A DNA stretch of 64,000 nt from Macrothele yani (GCA_039090855.1 CM077012.1:141952541-142016540); one strand, 5' to 3'. Shown: positions 34,836 to 46,880, counted from the stretch's first letter. A program made the numbers and translations. The notes: generated by a model from the sequence alone, not told the origin.

Positions 34836-35047
34836 ATCCGGACACCGCTGGGATCGTACCCCAGATCTCTCGATAACTAGACGAGTGCGTTAGCTTTACG
34901 GTAGCCAACATCTCTACGGATTTGTGAAGTCAGATGCTGACAGATAAACACACATAGCGCCGTGAACTGTTGGCCACCGTACCGTAAGGCGAACGCACTC
35001 GGCTAGTTATCGAGAGATCTGGGGTACGATCCCAGCGGTGTCCGGAA
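34836..35047. repeat. tRNA-like foldback (U1)
   Basis: An arm of about 75 bp containing a ctgggatcgtaccccag B-box-like stretch is repeated as its complement after a 55-bp spacer. Both arms carry gataactag and gagtgcgtt landmarks. The same pair is at 39008-39216 and 43181-43390. Confidence 0.85.
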
Positions 35048-35288
35048 CACACTTTTTCGGTCGATGTATGTTAATTAAAGAAAATGAGGAAAGAGCGACG
35101 ATTTGTCTACGACAGCGTGCTTGCTTAGGGTGCCAAAATTTTCACTGAAATAGAGAGAATTTTCTTTGTCATTTTAGAGCAAACCCGCAACGTATATACG
35201 TATGTATGGATAGAAGAAAACGCCAATTTTTTTAAGACAGTACCGTTTCAGACAGAAAACATAAAGCTCAAATGAAGGTTACGATTCT

Positions 35289-35755
35289 TATTTATTATTA
35301 CAAAAATATTCCTTCTTTTCCAGACAAAGAGAGCACGAAAAAGTGGGCCATTTCTTAAGTGGTCCACCGGGAAATATCCAGGTGTCCCGGTGGGCCAATC
35401 CGCCCTTGATCAGGCATATCATATGAATAAGTAATGACATTGCTGCCTTCTTGAACGATAGGTTGAACATCCTGGAAATATTATTACAGGAATAGAGTTA
35501 AGACTGACACGGACAGGCACATCATATAAAACTTGGCTATTGAATGTTTCACTCCTGTGTCTAATTACATCATCGGCGAGAAAATATTTTTCTCAAACAA
35601 AATCGTTTGTGTAGAGTTTCCGATCGGCTCGAGGGATTGCTTTCTGCCATTTAGCAAGATTTTTTTTCATTTTTAGGTGCTTTAAATAAAGAAACATGGT
35701 CTTCATTACTGGTATAACCAGAACAGCAATTGGGAACGAAACATTTTCGTCCCAT
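35289..35755 (-). pseudogene. THAP-domain protein remnant (U1)
   Basis: It starts at Met 35755 with GRKCFVPNC, the Cys-x4-Cys of a THAP zinc finger, then SLFKAPK. After a homopolymer frameshift it continues as LAKWQKAIPRADRKL and YTNDFV, with TGA where the third zinc ligand Cys is expected before EKYF. Later segments ending CLEKKEYFCNNK are open in another frame. THAP fingers open many DNA transposases, so this is probably a transposon relic. Copies in U2 and U3 share the Cys-to-stop change. Confidence 0.65.
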
Positions 35756-36317
35756 ATCACGGAAATCGAAAACTCCAAAAAACTAAAAGCTTTAGTAAAA
35801 AAAAAAAAAAACCAACAAGAGAAATAAGGCAGTTTACACTGATTTCAAAGTAGGTCAAGAATACTGAAAGCCCCTTTAAAGGCCCTAAGGCCTAGTAATA
35901 CTATTCGGCGACGTTGGTATGAGAAAAGGCAAAGATTTCAGCTGCTTATCTTGTTCTAAATTCCTGTAACAAATTATATGCAGATATTTTTGAAAACAGC
36001 ATGCACAGCACGCCACCCCCTTTTACGATTTGTTTACTCGCATGACGATTCGAGTCACAAAGGACGGAGATTCGAGTGGCCTGCATTTCCTCTAGCGCTC
36101 TCTATAGTCATTACATTAAAGGACCTTTTTCCCAGCACGAGAGCCATGCGGAGTTGAATCACCTCTCTATAGTACACCGTGATCTACACTCATCCATTTA
36201 GCGTCTGCACATAACATCTAGTAAACGTAGATTAAACGTAATCTGGAAGGACACTGGACAGCCGTTAGACGTCCCGATTATGTAGATTAAACGTAATCCA
36301 ATTTTTTTATTTTTTTT

Positions 36318-36528
36318 TATTGGATGTTTAACGACCACCGTGAGCAACTCAATGGGCTGTAAGCTGTCGTCCGTCCCGAATTTTAGGGCCACTGACTCCA
36401 CGGAAGGAAAGAACCAGTGCCGTAAGACAAACACAACATCCATGCCTAATCGAGATTCGTACCAGAACCCATCGCAAAGGAACGGTCATAACCCAGCGCT
36501 TCGACCACTGGACCACCAGGGCGGCAAT
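36318..36528 (-). repeat. SINE-I (U1, shared with U2 and U3)
   Basis: Minus-strand copy from the tail complement gtttaacgaccaccgtgagc to the head ggaccaccagggcggc. Its counterparts are at 40476 and 44584. Confidence 0.88.
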
Positions 36529-36767
36529 CTGGACTTCCATGGACGTTCATTTATGTTCTATACGTAACATGGTGGTCTTCAAATGAACGTCTATTAGATC
36601 TGGTTGTGTTGTGCGGGCTGTAGTTGTAAACTATTGGTTACTTGTACCGACAAAGCAGAGTTGTGATGGACAGATCATCCTCTGCAAAAGTGAAAAACAT
36701 TATAAGATACACGTGCTGAATTAGGAGCAAGCTGCATTATTTTTGTATTTTTCTGAAGAATGAACTT

Positions 36768-36980
36768 TTCTTTTATTGGAGGTTTAACGACCACCGTGAG
36801 CAACTCAATGGGCTATAAGCAGTCGCCCGTCCCTAATTTAGAGTCACTGGTTCCAGGGAAGGGAGAGAACCAGTGCCTTAAGACAAACACAACATCCATG
36901 CCTCACCGGGATTCGAACCGGGACCCTTACGGACGAATGATCAGAGGCCATCGCTTAGACCACTGCGCCACCGGGGCGGC
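36768..36980 (-). repeat. SINE-I private to U1
   Basis: Flanked by exact gaagaatgaac at 36757-36767 and 36981-36991. U2 (40916-40926) and U3 have a single uninterrupted gaagaatgaac there, the empty site. Confidence 0.95.
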
Positions 36981-37029
36981 GAAGAATGAACAGCCTGGAG
37001 AATTTTCTTATTTTATAAAAGTCAAAATT

Positions 37030-37110
37030 TGGCAGGCGAGGTGGTCTAAGCCCTATAGTTTCCGACAGTTTGGCCGAGTGGGTTGGAGGTTCGACTCGTG
37101 GATAAGGCAT
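37030..37110 (+). repeat. tRNA-Leu/Ser-like SINE head (U1)
   Basis: A gcgaggtggtctaagcc A-box and a ggttggaggttcgactcgtg B-box, followed by a short unique body, resemble a separate tRNA-derived family. In U2 and U3 the B-box is interrupted by a SINE-I. Confidence 0.5.
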
Positions 37111-37344
37111 AGGCGGTGCAGTGGCGCCCATATGAGTACTTTCAGAGGGGGCTCTGAAAAATCCTTACCTCCTTCAAGGCTGTCAAGCATTTTAGTAAAT
37201 GTACAAAATACTAAAATACAACAAAAATAATTATTGATGCAATCAATCATTAATATCTTATTATTTTTAAAAATGCTTCCTCTATTTTAGCGTTTGAAAT
37301 TTTTAAAAAATGTGGCTATACCAACGGCTGGGGGGCTCGAAGTC

Positions 37345-37510
37345 CCACCCCCACCCCCACCACCTATGGGCGCCCTTCAGTTGGTGTGTTTACCTTGTGG
37401 CACTGGCTCTCTTCCTTCCCTAGAACTAGTGGCCCTAAATTAGGCCCGAATGAATATTGTAGCCCATTTTCCTTTTTTCGGGTTTAACGAGCACAGTGGT
37501 GGTTAAAATC
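37345..37510 (+). repeat. SINE-I, diverged body only (U1)
   Basis: The body (ggcactggctctcttccttc, cctaaattaggcc) and an altered tail are recognisable, but the tRNA head is lost. It recurs in U2 and U3. Confidence 0.6.
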
Positions 37511-37562
37511 CGAAAACAAAAAAAAAATATATATGTACAACGAAATCTAATTTCAAGATGCA

Positions 37563-37770
37563 GCCCCGGTGGCACAGTGGTCTAAGCGATATGGCTTCTG
37601 ATTATTCGTCCGAGATGGGTCCGGGTTCGAATCCCGGTGAGGCATGGATGTCGTGTTTGTCTTACAGCACTGGCTCTCTCACTTCTTTGGAACCAGTGGT
37701 CCTAAATTAGGGACGGCTTACAGCCCATTGAGTTGCACATGGTGGTCGTTAAACTCCAATCAAAATAAAA
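37563..37770 (+). repeat. SINE-I (U1)
   Basis: A-box ccggtggcacagtggtctaa, B-box ggttcgaatcccggtg, tail tggtggtcgttaaactcc. It is virtually identical to 41733-41937 in U2, while the U3 copy at 45838 differs at several bases. Confidence 0.92.
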
Positions 37771-39457
37771 TTAAGAAAATAGTTCATTACGAATGTTACG
37801 ACCTTGTGGTGAAGTTTAAATTTGAGGGTACATTTGAGGACAAAAATCAAAATTCGAGAACAATTTGCGTCCTCCAAGGCATAAGACGTTTTTGAGGACA
37901 GTAAACTAAATTCGAGGAGTGTCCTCAAGAATTCGGGACTTCTGGTCCATAGATTTGCTCATGGTGGTCGTTAAAAATCCAATAAAAAAAAAACGTGAAA
38001 ACATTTAGCAGAAATATATATATATATATATACTCATATCAATGAGACTTTCTTAAATTTAAGTGCGTAAATTTTTGAACGCTCCTTAGCAGTATTCAAA
38101 AGCCCATTCCTTTTTGGGCGATTATAAGTTGTATGTATATTAGGCACAGGGGCGGATTTGTTCAACAAAAGCAGGCCGGAATTTTAGTCCTTTGGTCTAT
38201 TACAGGAACACACGTACCCACAGAACAACATCTCCTAAATTCCCTCACGAAAAAAGGTCTGGTAACGCCTGGATGAAATAGAACTGTTGAATAATGCATT
38301 GTAAAACATCGTGAAAACATTTAGCAGAAATTTAAGGGTGAGCAAATTTTGAAAATCCACTCATGATTGAATGTAGCACATCAAACCATATTCTCTGATC
38401 GTCTACTGACATATCAAATTATGTTCACTGATCGTCTACTGACATATCAAACCATGTTCACTGATCGTCTACTGACATATCAAACCATGTTCACTGATTG
38501 TCTACTGACATATTAAACCAAGCTAACTGATAGTCTTCTCTATTTGATCACTGATCGTCTACTGCGCAACGGTATTCTCTTAGAAAGAAAACAATACCGT
38601 TTTTTAAGTCTCTCCATTATTTTGACTCATGAACTACCGTTTTGATCCACGAATCCATACATGTAAATCGTCGTTTCTCGTAACATGAATGTGGGTGGGA
38701 TACGGATTTAGAAACATCTCAGCCAGAAAATGGCTTTGTGCTCTCTGTCTCTTCGTGGACAAGGGTGTGGGGATGATGGACCATCAAAATTGTTACTAGT
38801 GCCTCCATCAAGATTACAAAAGGAGGGAAGGGCCTGCCAATGACCTTCTGGCTCCAAGTCCAGTAACCTACGTTTAACCGTAGTTAGCTTGATTTGTTTA
38901 TAACAGCGTAAAAATCTTTCAAATACGTGGAGTCAATGTGAATAGACATTCTCGTCGTTCTTTGCACGTCTTTTTAAATTAACACTCAGCAACGGAAAAA
39001 TTGTAATCCGGACACCGCTGGGATCGTACCCCAGATCTCTCGATAACTAGCCGAGTGCGTTAGCTTTACGGTAGCCAACATCTCTACGGATTTGTGAAGT
39101 CAGATGCTGACAGATAAACACACATAGCGCCGTGAACTGTTGGCCACCGTAGCGTAAGGCGAACGCACTCGGCTAGTTATCGAGAGATCTGGAGTACGAT
39201 CCCAGCGGTCACCGGAACACACTTTTTCGGTTGATGTGTGTTAATTAAAGAAAATGAGGAAAGAGCGACGATTTGTCTATGACAGCGTGTTTGCTTAGAG
39301 TGCCAAAATTTTCACTGAAATAGAGAGAATTTTCTTTGTCATTTTAGAGCAAACCCGCAACGTATATACGTATGTATGGATAGAAGAAAACGCCAATTTT
39401 TTTAAGACAGTACCGTTTCAGACAGAAAACATAAAGCTCAAATGGAGGTTACGATTC

Positions 39458-39926
39458 TTATTTATTATTACAAAAATATTCCTTCTTTTCCAGACAAAGA
39501 GAGCACGAAAAAGTGGGCCATTTCTTAAGTGGTCCACCGGGAAATATCCAGGTGTCCCGGCGGGCCAATCCGCCCTTGATCAGGCATACCATATGAATAA
39601 GTAATGACATTGCTGCCTTCTTTGAACGATAGGTTGAACATCCTAGAAATATTATTACAGGAATGGAGTTAAGTCTGACGCGGACAGGCACATCATATAA
39701 AACTTGGCTATTGAATGTTACACTCCTGTGTCTAATTACATCATCGGCGAGGAAATATTTTTCTCAAACAAAATCGTTTGTGTAGAGTTTCCGATCGGCT
39801 CGAGGGATTGCTTTCTGCCATTTAGCAAGATTTTTTTTCATTTTTAGGTGCTTTAAATAAAGAAACATGGTCTTCATTACTGGTATAACCAGAACGGCAA
39901 TTGGGAACGAAACATTTTCGTCCCAT
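39458..39926 (-). pseudogene. THAP-domain protein remnant (U2)
   Basis: Same remnant as in U1: GRKCFVPNC from Met 39926, the same A-run frameshift and the same stop at the third zinc ligand. The downstream frame 39691-39458 (AAMSLLIHMVCLIKGGLA) is one base different from U1. Confidence 0.65.
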
Positions 39927-40475
39927 GTCACGGAAATCGAAAACTAAAAAAAACTGAAAGCTTTAGTAAAAAAAAAAAAACCAACAAGAGAAAATAAGGC
40001 AGTTTACACTGATTTCAAAGTAGGTCAAGAATACTGAAAGCCCCTTTAAAGGCCCTAAAGCCTAGTAATACAATTCGGCGACGTTGGTATGAGAAAAGGC
40101 AAAGATTTCAGCTACTTATCTTGTTCTAAATTCCTGTAACAAATTATATGCAGATATTTTTGAAAACAGCATGCACAGCACGCCACCCCGTTTTACGATT
40201 TGTTTACTCGCATGACGATTCGAGTCACAGAGGACGGAGATTCGAGTTGCCTGCATTTCCTCTAGCGCCCTCTATAGTCATTACATTAAGGAACCTTTTC
40301 CCCAGCACGAGAGCCATCCGGAGTTGAATCACCTCTCTATAGTACACCGTGATCTACACTCATCCATTTAGCGTCTGCACGTAACATCTAGTAAACGTAG
40401 ATTAAACGTAATCTGGAAGGACACTGGACAGCCATTAGACGTTCCGATTATGTAGATTAAACGTAATCCAAATTT

Positions 40476-40687
40476 TTTTATTGGAGGTTTAACGACCCCC
40501 GTGAGCAACTCAATGGGCTATAAGCTGTCGTCCGTCCCTAATTTTAGGGCCACTGACTCCAGGGAAGGAAAGAACCAGTGCCGTAAGACAAACACAACAT
40601 CCATGCCTAACCGAGATTCGAACCCGATCCCATCACGAACGAACGGTCATAACCCAGCGCTTAGACCACTGGACCACCAGGGCGGCA
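40476..40687 (-). repeat. SINE-I (U2)
   Basis: Counterpart of the U1 copy at 36318 and the U3 copy at 44584. Confidence 0.88.
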
Positions 40688-41027
40688 ATCTGGACCTCCA
40701 TGGACGTTCATTTATGTACTGTACGTTGCATGGTGGACTTCAAATGGACGTCTATTCGATGCGGTTGTGTTGTGCGGGCTGTAGTTGTAAACTATTGGTT
40801 ACTTGTACCGACAAAGCAGAGCTGTGGTGGACAGAGCATCCTCTGCAAAAGTGAAATACATTATTAGATACACGTGCTGAATTAAGAGCAAGCTGCATTA
40901 TTTTTCTATTTTTCTGAAGAATGAACTGCATAGAGAATTTTCTTATTTTTTAAAAGTCAAAATTTGGCAGGCGAGGTGGTCTAAGCCCTATAGTTTCCGA
41001 CAGTTTGGCCGAGTGGGTTGGAGGTTC

Positions 41028-41250
41028 TTTTTTTTTTTTTTGATTGGAGGTTTAACGACCACCGTGAGCAACTCAATGGGCTATAAGCAGTCGCCCGTCC
41101 CTAATTTAGGGTCACTGGTTCCATTGAAGGGAGAGAGCCAGTGCCGTAAGACAAACACAACATCCATGCCTCACCGGGATTCGAACCCGGACCCCTTTCG
41201 TACGAATGATCAGAGGCCATTGCCTTAGACCACTGCGCCACCGGGGCGGC
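41028..41250 (-). repeat. SINE-I shared by U2 and U3, absent from U1
   Basis: Flanked by ggttggaggttc (41016-41027) and ggttggaagttc (41251-41262). U1 has one uninterrupted ggttggaggttc at 37081-37092. Confidence 0.95.
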
Positions 41251-41732
41251 GGTTGGAAGTTCGACTCGTGGATGAGGCATAGGCGGAGCAGTGGCGCCCA
41301 TATGAGTACTTTCAGAGGGGGGATCTGAAAAATCCTTACCTCCTTCAAGGTTGTCAAACATTTTAGTAAATGTACAAAATACTAAAATACAACAAAAATG
41401 ATAATTGATACAATCAATCATTAATATCATATTATTTTTAAAAATGCTTCCTCTATTTTAGTGTTTGAAATTTATAAAAAATGTGGCTATACCAACGGCT
41501 GGGGGGGCTCGAAGTCCCACCCCCACCCCCACCACCTATGGGCGCCCTTCAGTTGGTGTGTTTACCTTGTGGCACTGGCTCTCTTCCTTCCCTAGAACTA
41601 GTGGCCCTAAATTAGGCCCGAATGAATATTGTAGCCCATTTTCCTTTTTTCGGGTTTAACGAGCACAGTGGTGGTTAAAATCCGAAAACAAAAAAAAAAT
41701 ATATATGTACAACGAAATCTAATTTCAAGATG

Positions 41733-41937
41733 CAGCCCCGGTGGCACAGTGGTCTAAGCGATATGGCTTCTGATTATTCGTCCGAGATGGGTCCGGGTTC
41801 GAATCCCGGTGAGGCATGGATGTCGTGTTTGTCTTACAGCACTGGCTCTCTCACTTCTTTGGAACCAGTGGTCCTAAATTAGGGACGGCTTACAGCCCAT
41901 TGAGTTGCACATGGTGGTCGTTAAACTCCAATCAAAA
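41733..41937 (+). repeat. SINE-I (U2)
   Basis: Near-identical to the U1 copy at 37563; it lies in the U1-like right end of U2. Confidence 0.92.
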
Positions 41938-43566
41938 TAAAATTAAGAAAATAGTTCATTACGAATGTTACGACCTTGTGGTGAAGTTTAAATTTGAGGG
42001 TACATTTGAGGACAAAAATCAAAATTCGAGAACAATTTGCGTCCTCCAAGGCATAAGACGTTTTTGAGGACAGTAAACTAAATTCGAGGAGTGTCCTCAA
42101 GAATTCGGGACTTCTGGTCCATAGATTTGCTCATGGTGGTCGTTAAAAATCCAATAAAAAAAAACGTGAAAACATTTAGCAGAAATATATATATATATAT
42201 ATATATACTCATATCAATGAGACTTTCTTAAATTTAAGTGCGTAAATTTTTGAACGCTCCTTAGCAGTATTCAAAAGCCCATTCCTTTTTGGGCGATTAT
42301 AAGTTGTATGTATATTAGGCACAGGGGCGGATTTGTTCAACAAAAGCAGGCCGGAATTTTAGTCCTTTGGTCTATTACAGGAACACACGTACCCACAGAA
42401 CAACATCTCCTAAATTCCCTCACGAAAAAAGGTCTGGTAACGCCTGGATGAAATAGAACTGTTGAATAATGCATTGTAAAACATCGTGAAAACATTTAGC
42501 AGAAATTTAAGGGTGAGCAAATTTTGAAAATCCACTCATGATTGAATGTAGCACATCAAACCATATTCTCTGATCGTCTACTGACATATCAAATTATGTT
42601 CACTGATCGTCTACTGACATATCAAACCATGTTCACTGATCGTCTACTGACATATCAAACCATGTTCACTGATTGTCTACTGACATATTAAACCAAGCTA
42701 ACTGATAGTCTTCTCTATTTGATCACTGATCGTCTACTGCGCAACGGTATTCTCTTAGAAAGAAAACAATACCGTTTTTTAAGTCTCTCCATTATTTTGA
42801 CTCATGAACTACCGTTTTGATCCACGAATCCATACATGTAAATCGTCGTTTCTCGTAACATGAATGTGGGTGGGATACGGATTTAGAAACATCTCAGCCA
42901 GAAAATGGCTTTGTGCTCTCTGTCTCTTCGTGGACAAGGGTGTGGGGATGATGGACCATCAAAATTGTTACTAGTGCCTCCATCAAGATTACAAAAGGAG
43001 GGAAGGGCCTGCCAATGACCTTCTGGCTCCAAGTCCAGTAACCTACGTTTAACCGTAGTTAGCTTGATTTGTTTATAACAGCGTAAAAATCTTTCAAATA
43101 CGTGGAGTCAATGTGAATAGACATTCTCGTCGTTCTTTGCACGTCTTTTTAAATTAACACTCAGCAACGGAAAAATTGTAATCCGGACACCGCTGGGATC
43201 GTACCCCAGATCTCTCGATAACTAGCCGAGTGCGTTAGCTTTACGGTAGCCAACATCTCTACGGATTTGTGGTCAGATGCTGACAGATAAACACACATAG
43301 CGCCGTGAACTGTTGGCCACCGTAGCGTAAGGCGAACGCACTCGGCTAGTTATCGAGAGATCTGGGGTACGATCCCAGCGGTCACCGGAACACACGTTTT
43401 CGGTTGATGTGTGTTAATTAAAGAAAATGAGGAAAGAGCGACGATTTGTCTATGACAGCGTGTTTGCTTAGAGTGCCAAAATTTTCACTGAAATAGAGAG
43501 AATTTTCTTTGTCATTTTAGACCGTTTCAGACAGAAAACATAAAGCTCAAATGGAGGTTACGATTC

Positions 43567-44033
43567 TTATTTATTATTACAAAAATATTCCTTCTTTTCC
43601 AGACAAAGAGAGCACGAAAAAGTGGGCCATTTCTTAAGTGGTCCACCGGGAAATATCCAGGTGTCCCGGCGGGCCAATCCGCCCTTGATCAGGCATACCA
43701 TATGAATAAGTAATGACATTGCTGCCTTCTTTGAACGATAGGTTGAACATCCTAGAAATATTATTACAGGAATGGAGTTAAGTCTGACGCGGACAGGCAC
43801 ATCATATAAAACTTGGCTATTGAATGTTACACTCCTGTGTCTAATTACATCATCGGCGAGGAAATATTTTTCTCAAACAAAATCGTTTGTGTAGAGTTTC
43901 CGATCGGCTCGAGGGATTGCTTTCTGCCATTTAGCAAGATTTTTTCATGTTTAGGTGCTTTAAATAAAGAAACATGGTCTTCATTACTGGTATAACCAGA
44001 ACGGCAATTGGGAACGAAACATTTTCGTCCCAT
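43567..44033 (-). pseudogene. THAP-domain protein remnant (U3)
   Basis: Met 44033 then GRKCFVPNC and SLFKAPK. The A-run is two bases shorter than in U2, giving a different frameshift, so none of the three copies has the frame intact here. Confidence 0.65.
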
Positions 44034-44583
44034 GTCACGGAAATCGAAAACTAAAAAAAAACTGAAAGCTTTAGTAAAAAAAAAAAAAACCAACAAGAGA
44101 AATAAGGCAGTTTACACTGATTTCAAAGTAGGTCAAGAATACTGAAAGCCCCTTTAAAGGCCCTAAAGCCTAGTAATACAATTCGGCGACGTTGGTATGA
44201 GAAAAGGCAAAGATTTCAGCTACTTATCTTGTTCTAAATTCCTGTAACAAATTATATGCAGATATTTTTGAAAACAGCATGCACAGCACGCCACCCCGTT
44301 TTACGATTTGTTTACTCGCATGACGATTCGAGTCACAGAGGACGGAGATTCGAGTTGCCTGCATTTCCTCTAGCGCCCTCTATAGTCATTACATTAAGGA
44401 ACCTTTTCCCCAGCACGAGAGCCATCCGGAGTTGAATCACCTCTCTATAGTACACCGTGATCTACACTCATCCATTTAGCGTCTGCACGTAACATCTAGT
44501 AAACGTAGATTAAACGTAATCTGGAAGGACACTGGACAGCCATTAGACGTTCCGATTATGTAGATTAAACGTAATCCAAATTT

Positions 44584-44794
44584 TTTATTGGAGGTTTAAC
44601 GACCCCTGTGAGCAACTCAATGGGCTATAAGCTGTCGTCCGTCCCTAATTTTAGGGCCACTGACTCCAGGGAAGGAAAGAACCAGTGCCGTAAGACAAAC
44701 ACAACATCCATGCCTAACCGAGATTCGAACCCGATCCCATCACGAACGAACGGTCATAACCCAGCGCTTAGACCACTGGACCACCAGGCGGCAA
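44584..44794 (-). repeat. SINE-I (U3)
   Basis: Counterpart of 36318 and 40476; head caccaggcggc is one base shorter. Confidence 0.88.
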
Positions 44795-45133
44795 TCTGGA
44801 CCTCCATGGACGTTCATTTATGTACTGTACGTTGCATGGTGGACTTCAAATGGACGTCTATTCGATGCGGTTGTGTTGTGCGGGCTGTAGTTGTAAACTA
44901 TTGGTTACTTGTACCGACAAAGCAGAGCTGTGGTGGACAGAGCATCCTCTGCAAAAGTGAAATACATTATTAGATACACGTGCTGAATTAAGAGCAAGCT
45001 GCATTATTTTTCTATTTTTCTGAAGAATGAACTGCATAGAGAATTTTCTTATTTTTTAAAAGTCAAAATTTGGCAGGCGAGGTGGTCTAAGCCCTATAGT
45101 TTCCGACAGTTTGGCCGAGTGGGTTGGAGGTTC

Positions 45134-45358
45134 TTTTTTTTTTTTTTTTGATTGGAGGTTTAATGACCACCGTGAGCAACTCAATGGGCTATAAGCAGTC
45201 GCCCGTCCCTAATTTAGGGTCACTGGTTCCATTGAAGGGAGAGAGCCAGTGCCGTAAGACAAACACAACATCCATGCCTCACCGGGATTCGAACCCGGAC
45301 CCCTTTCGTACGAATGATCAGAGGCCATTGCCTTAGACCACTGCGCCACCGGGGCGGC
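45134..45358 (-). repeat. SINE-I (U3 counterpart of 41028)
   Basis: Same site and same mismatched target duplication (ggttggaggttc/ggttggaagttc) as in U2. Confidence 0.95.
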
Positions 45359-45837
45359 GGTTGGAAGTTCGACTCGTGGATGAGGCATAGGCGGAGCAGT
45401 GGCGCCCATATGAGTACTTTCAGAGGGGGATCTGAAAAATCCTTACCTCCTTCAAGGTTGTCAAACATTTTAGTAAATGTACAAAATACTAAAATACAAC
45501 AAAATGATAATTGATACAATCAATCATTAATATCATATTATTTTTAAAAATGCTTCCTCTATTTTAGTGTTTGAAATTTATAAAAAATGTGGCTATACCA
45601 ACGGCTGGGGGCTCGAAGTCCCACCCCCACCCCCACCACCTATGGGCGCCCTTCAGTTGGTGTGTTTACCTTGTGGCACTGGCTCTCTTCCTTCCCTAGA
45701 ACTAGTGGCCCTAAATTAGGCCCGAGTGAATATTGTAGCCCATTTTCCTTTTTTCGGGTTTAACGAGCACAGTGGTGGTTAAAATCCTAAAACAAAAAAA
45801 ATAGATATATGTACAACGAAATTTAATTTTAAGATAC

Positions 45838-46040
45838 AGCCCCGATGGTACAGTGGTCTAAGCGATATGGCTTCTGATTATTCGTCCGAGATGGGTCCGG
45901 GTTTGAATCCCGGTGAGGCATGGATGTCGTGTTTGTCTCACAGCACTGGCTCTCTCACTTCTCTGGAACCAGTGGTCCTAAATTAGGGACGGCTTACAGC
46001 CCATTGAGTTGCACATGGTGGTCGTTAAACTTCAATCAAA
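45838..46040 (+). repeat. SINE-I (U3)
   Basis: A-box ccgatggtacagtggtctaa and B-box ggtttgaatcccggtg; more substitutions than the U1 and U2 copies. Confidence 0.9.
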
Positions 46041-46258
46041 ATAAAATTAAGAAAATAGTTCATTACGAATGTTACGACCTTGTGGTGAAGTTTAAATTTG
46101 AGGACATTTGAGGACAAAAATCAAAATTCGAGAACAATATGCGTCCTCCAAGGCATCAGACGTTTTTGAGGACAGTAAACTAAATTCGAGTAGTGTCCTC
46201 AAGAATTTGGGACTTCTGGTCCATTGATTTGCTCATGGTGGTCGTTAAACCTCCAATC

Positions 46259-46472
46259 GCCGCCCCGGTGGCGCAGTAGTCTAAGTGATGGCTTCTGATC
46301 ATTCGTCCGAAAGGGTCCGGGTTCGAATCCCGGTGAGGCATGGATGTTGTATTTGTCTCACGGCACTGGCTTTCTCCCTTCCCCTGGAACCAGTGACCCT
46401 AAATTAGGGACGGGCGACTGCTTATAGTACCCATTGAGTTGCTCACGGTGGTCGTTAAACCTCCAAACAAAA
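46259..46472 (+). repeat. SINE-I inserted in a SINE tail
   Basis: Near-consensus copy with target duplication aaacctccaatc at 46247-46258 and 46473-46484. It caps the right end of the triplication. Confidence 0.93.
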
Positions 46473-46730
46473 AAACCTCCAATCAAAAAAAATAATAATT
46501 GATAAATAAATTTGTCTTTTATTTATTTTTACTGCATCTTTTTCCCGGTATGGCAACACCGGGGTCAACCGAGATTCTGGCAGTGTGTATTGTATGTGTT
46601 TTGGTTTCTGTTATACATGTGACTGGTGGACTGTTACTGTGGTATTAGTTTGTATGATCGTTAATTATTTAAATTTTAGTTAATATACGTGTGAAACGCG
46701 ACTACTCGATTTATGGAGATCAAGACCCTG

Positions 46731-46798
46731 GTAAGAACATCTTGTGTAGTTCCAACGGCGGTTTTATCATGAATAGTTCTTATCTTTTGTTAATGTAG
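46731..46798 (+). other. Candidate 68-bp 5'-UTR intron
   Basis: Donor gtaagaac at 46731 and acceptor cttttgttaatgtag ending at 46798. The upstream ATG at 46713 would run into a stop soon after the join, so if spliced this is untranslated leader with a short upstream frame. The small size makes it doubtful. Confidence 0.3.
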
Positions 46799-46880
46799 CT
46801 GGTTGGCCACTTCTCCAGAATTTGATACTTGGCTAGATTGTTGGCGTTTCATTTCATGGCTATACTGTAACTTTAAAATA

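Larger units (their letters stand above)
31812..37993. repeat. Tandem unit U1 of the triplication
   Basis: The first of three units that begin with cgtgaaaacatttagcag directly after a SINE A-run and end in a SINE tail. Without the RTE inserted at its left (31840-33724) it is about 4.2 kb. It has three 81-bp repeats where the others have one, and a private SINE at 36768-36980. It is the most diverged unit over its left three quarters. Confidence 0.93.
37994..42164. repeat. Tandem unit U2 (hybrid)
   Basis: About 4171 bp. From its left end to about 41474 its variants match U3; from 41622 to its right end they match U1. See the findings for the positions used. Confidence 0.93.
42165..46258. repeat. 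Tandem unit U3
   Basis: The last unit. It lacks about 66 bp present in U1 and U2 (between 43519 and 43521, gtcattttag joined to accgtttcag). Its right 600 bp carry private substitutions. It ends in a SINE tail into which another SINE has inserted. Confidence 0.93.

Noticed and set aside
46803..46880. Earlier start for the large gene
   Set aside because: The frame is open upstream but begins at TTG; the first ATG is at 46881 with good context.
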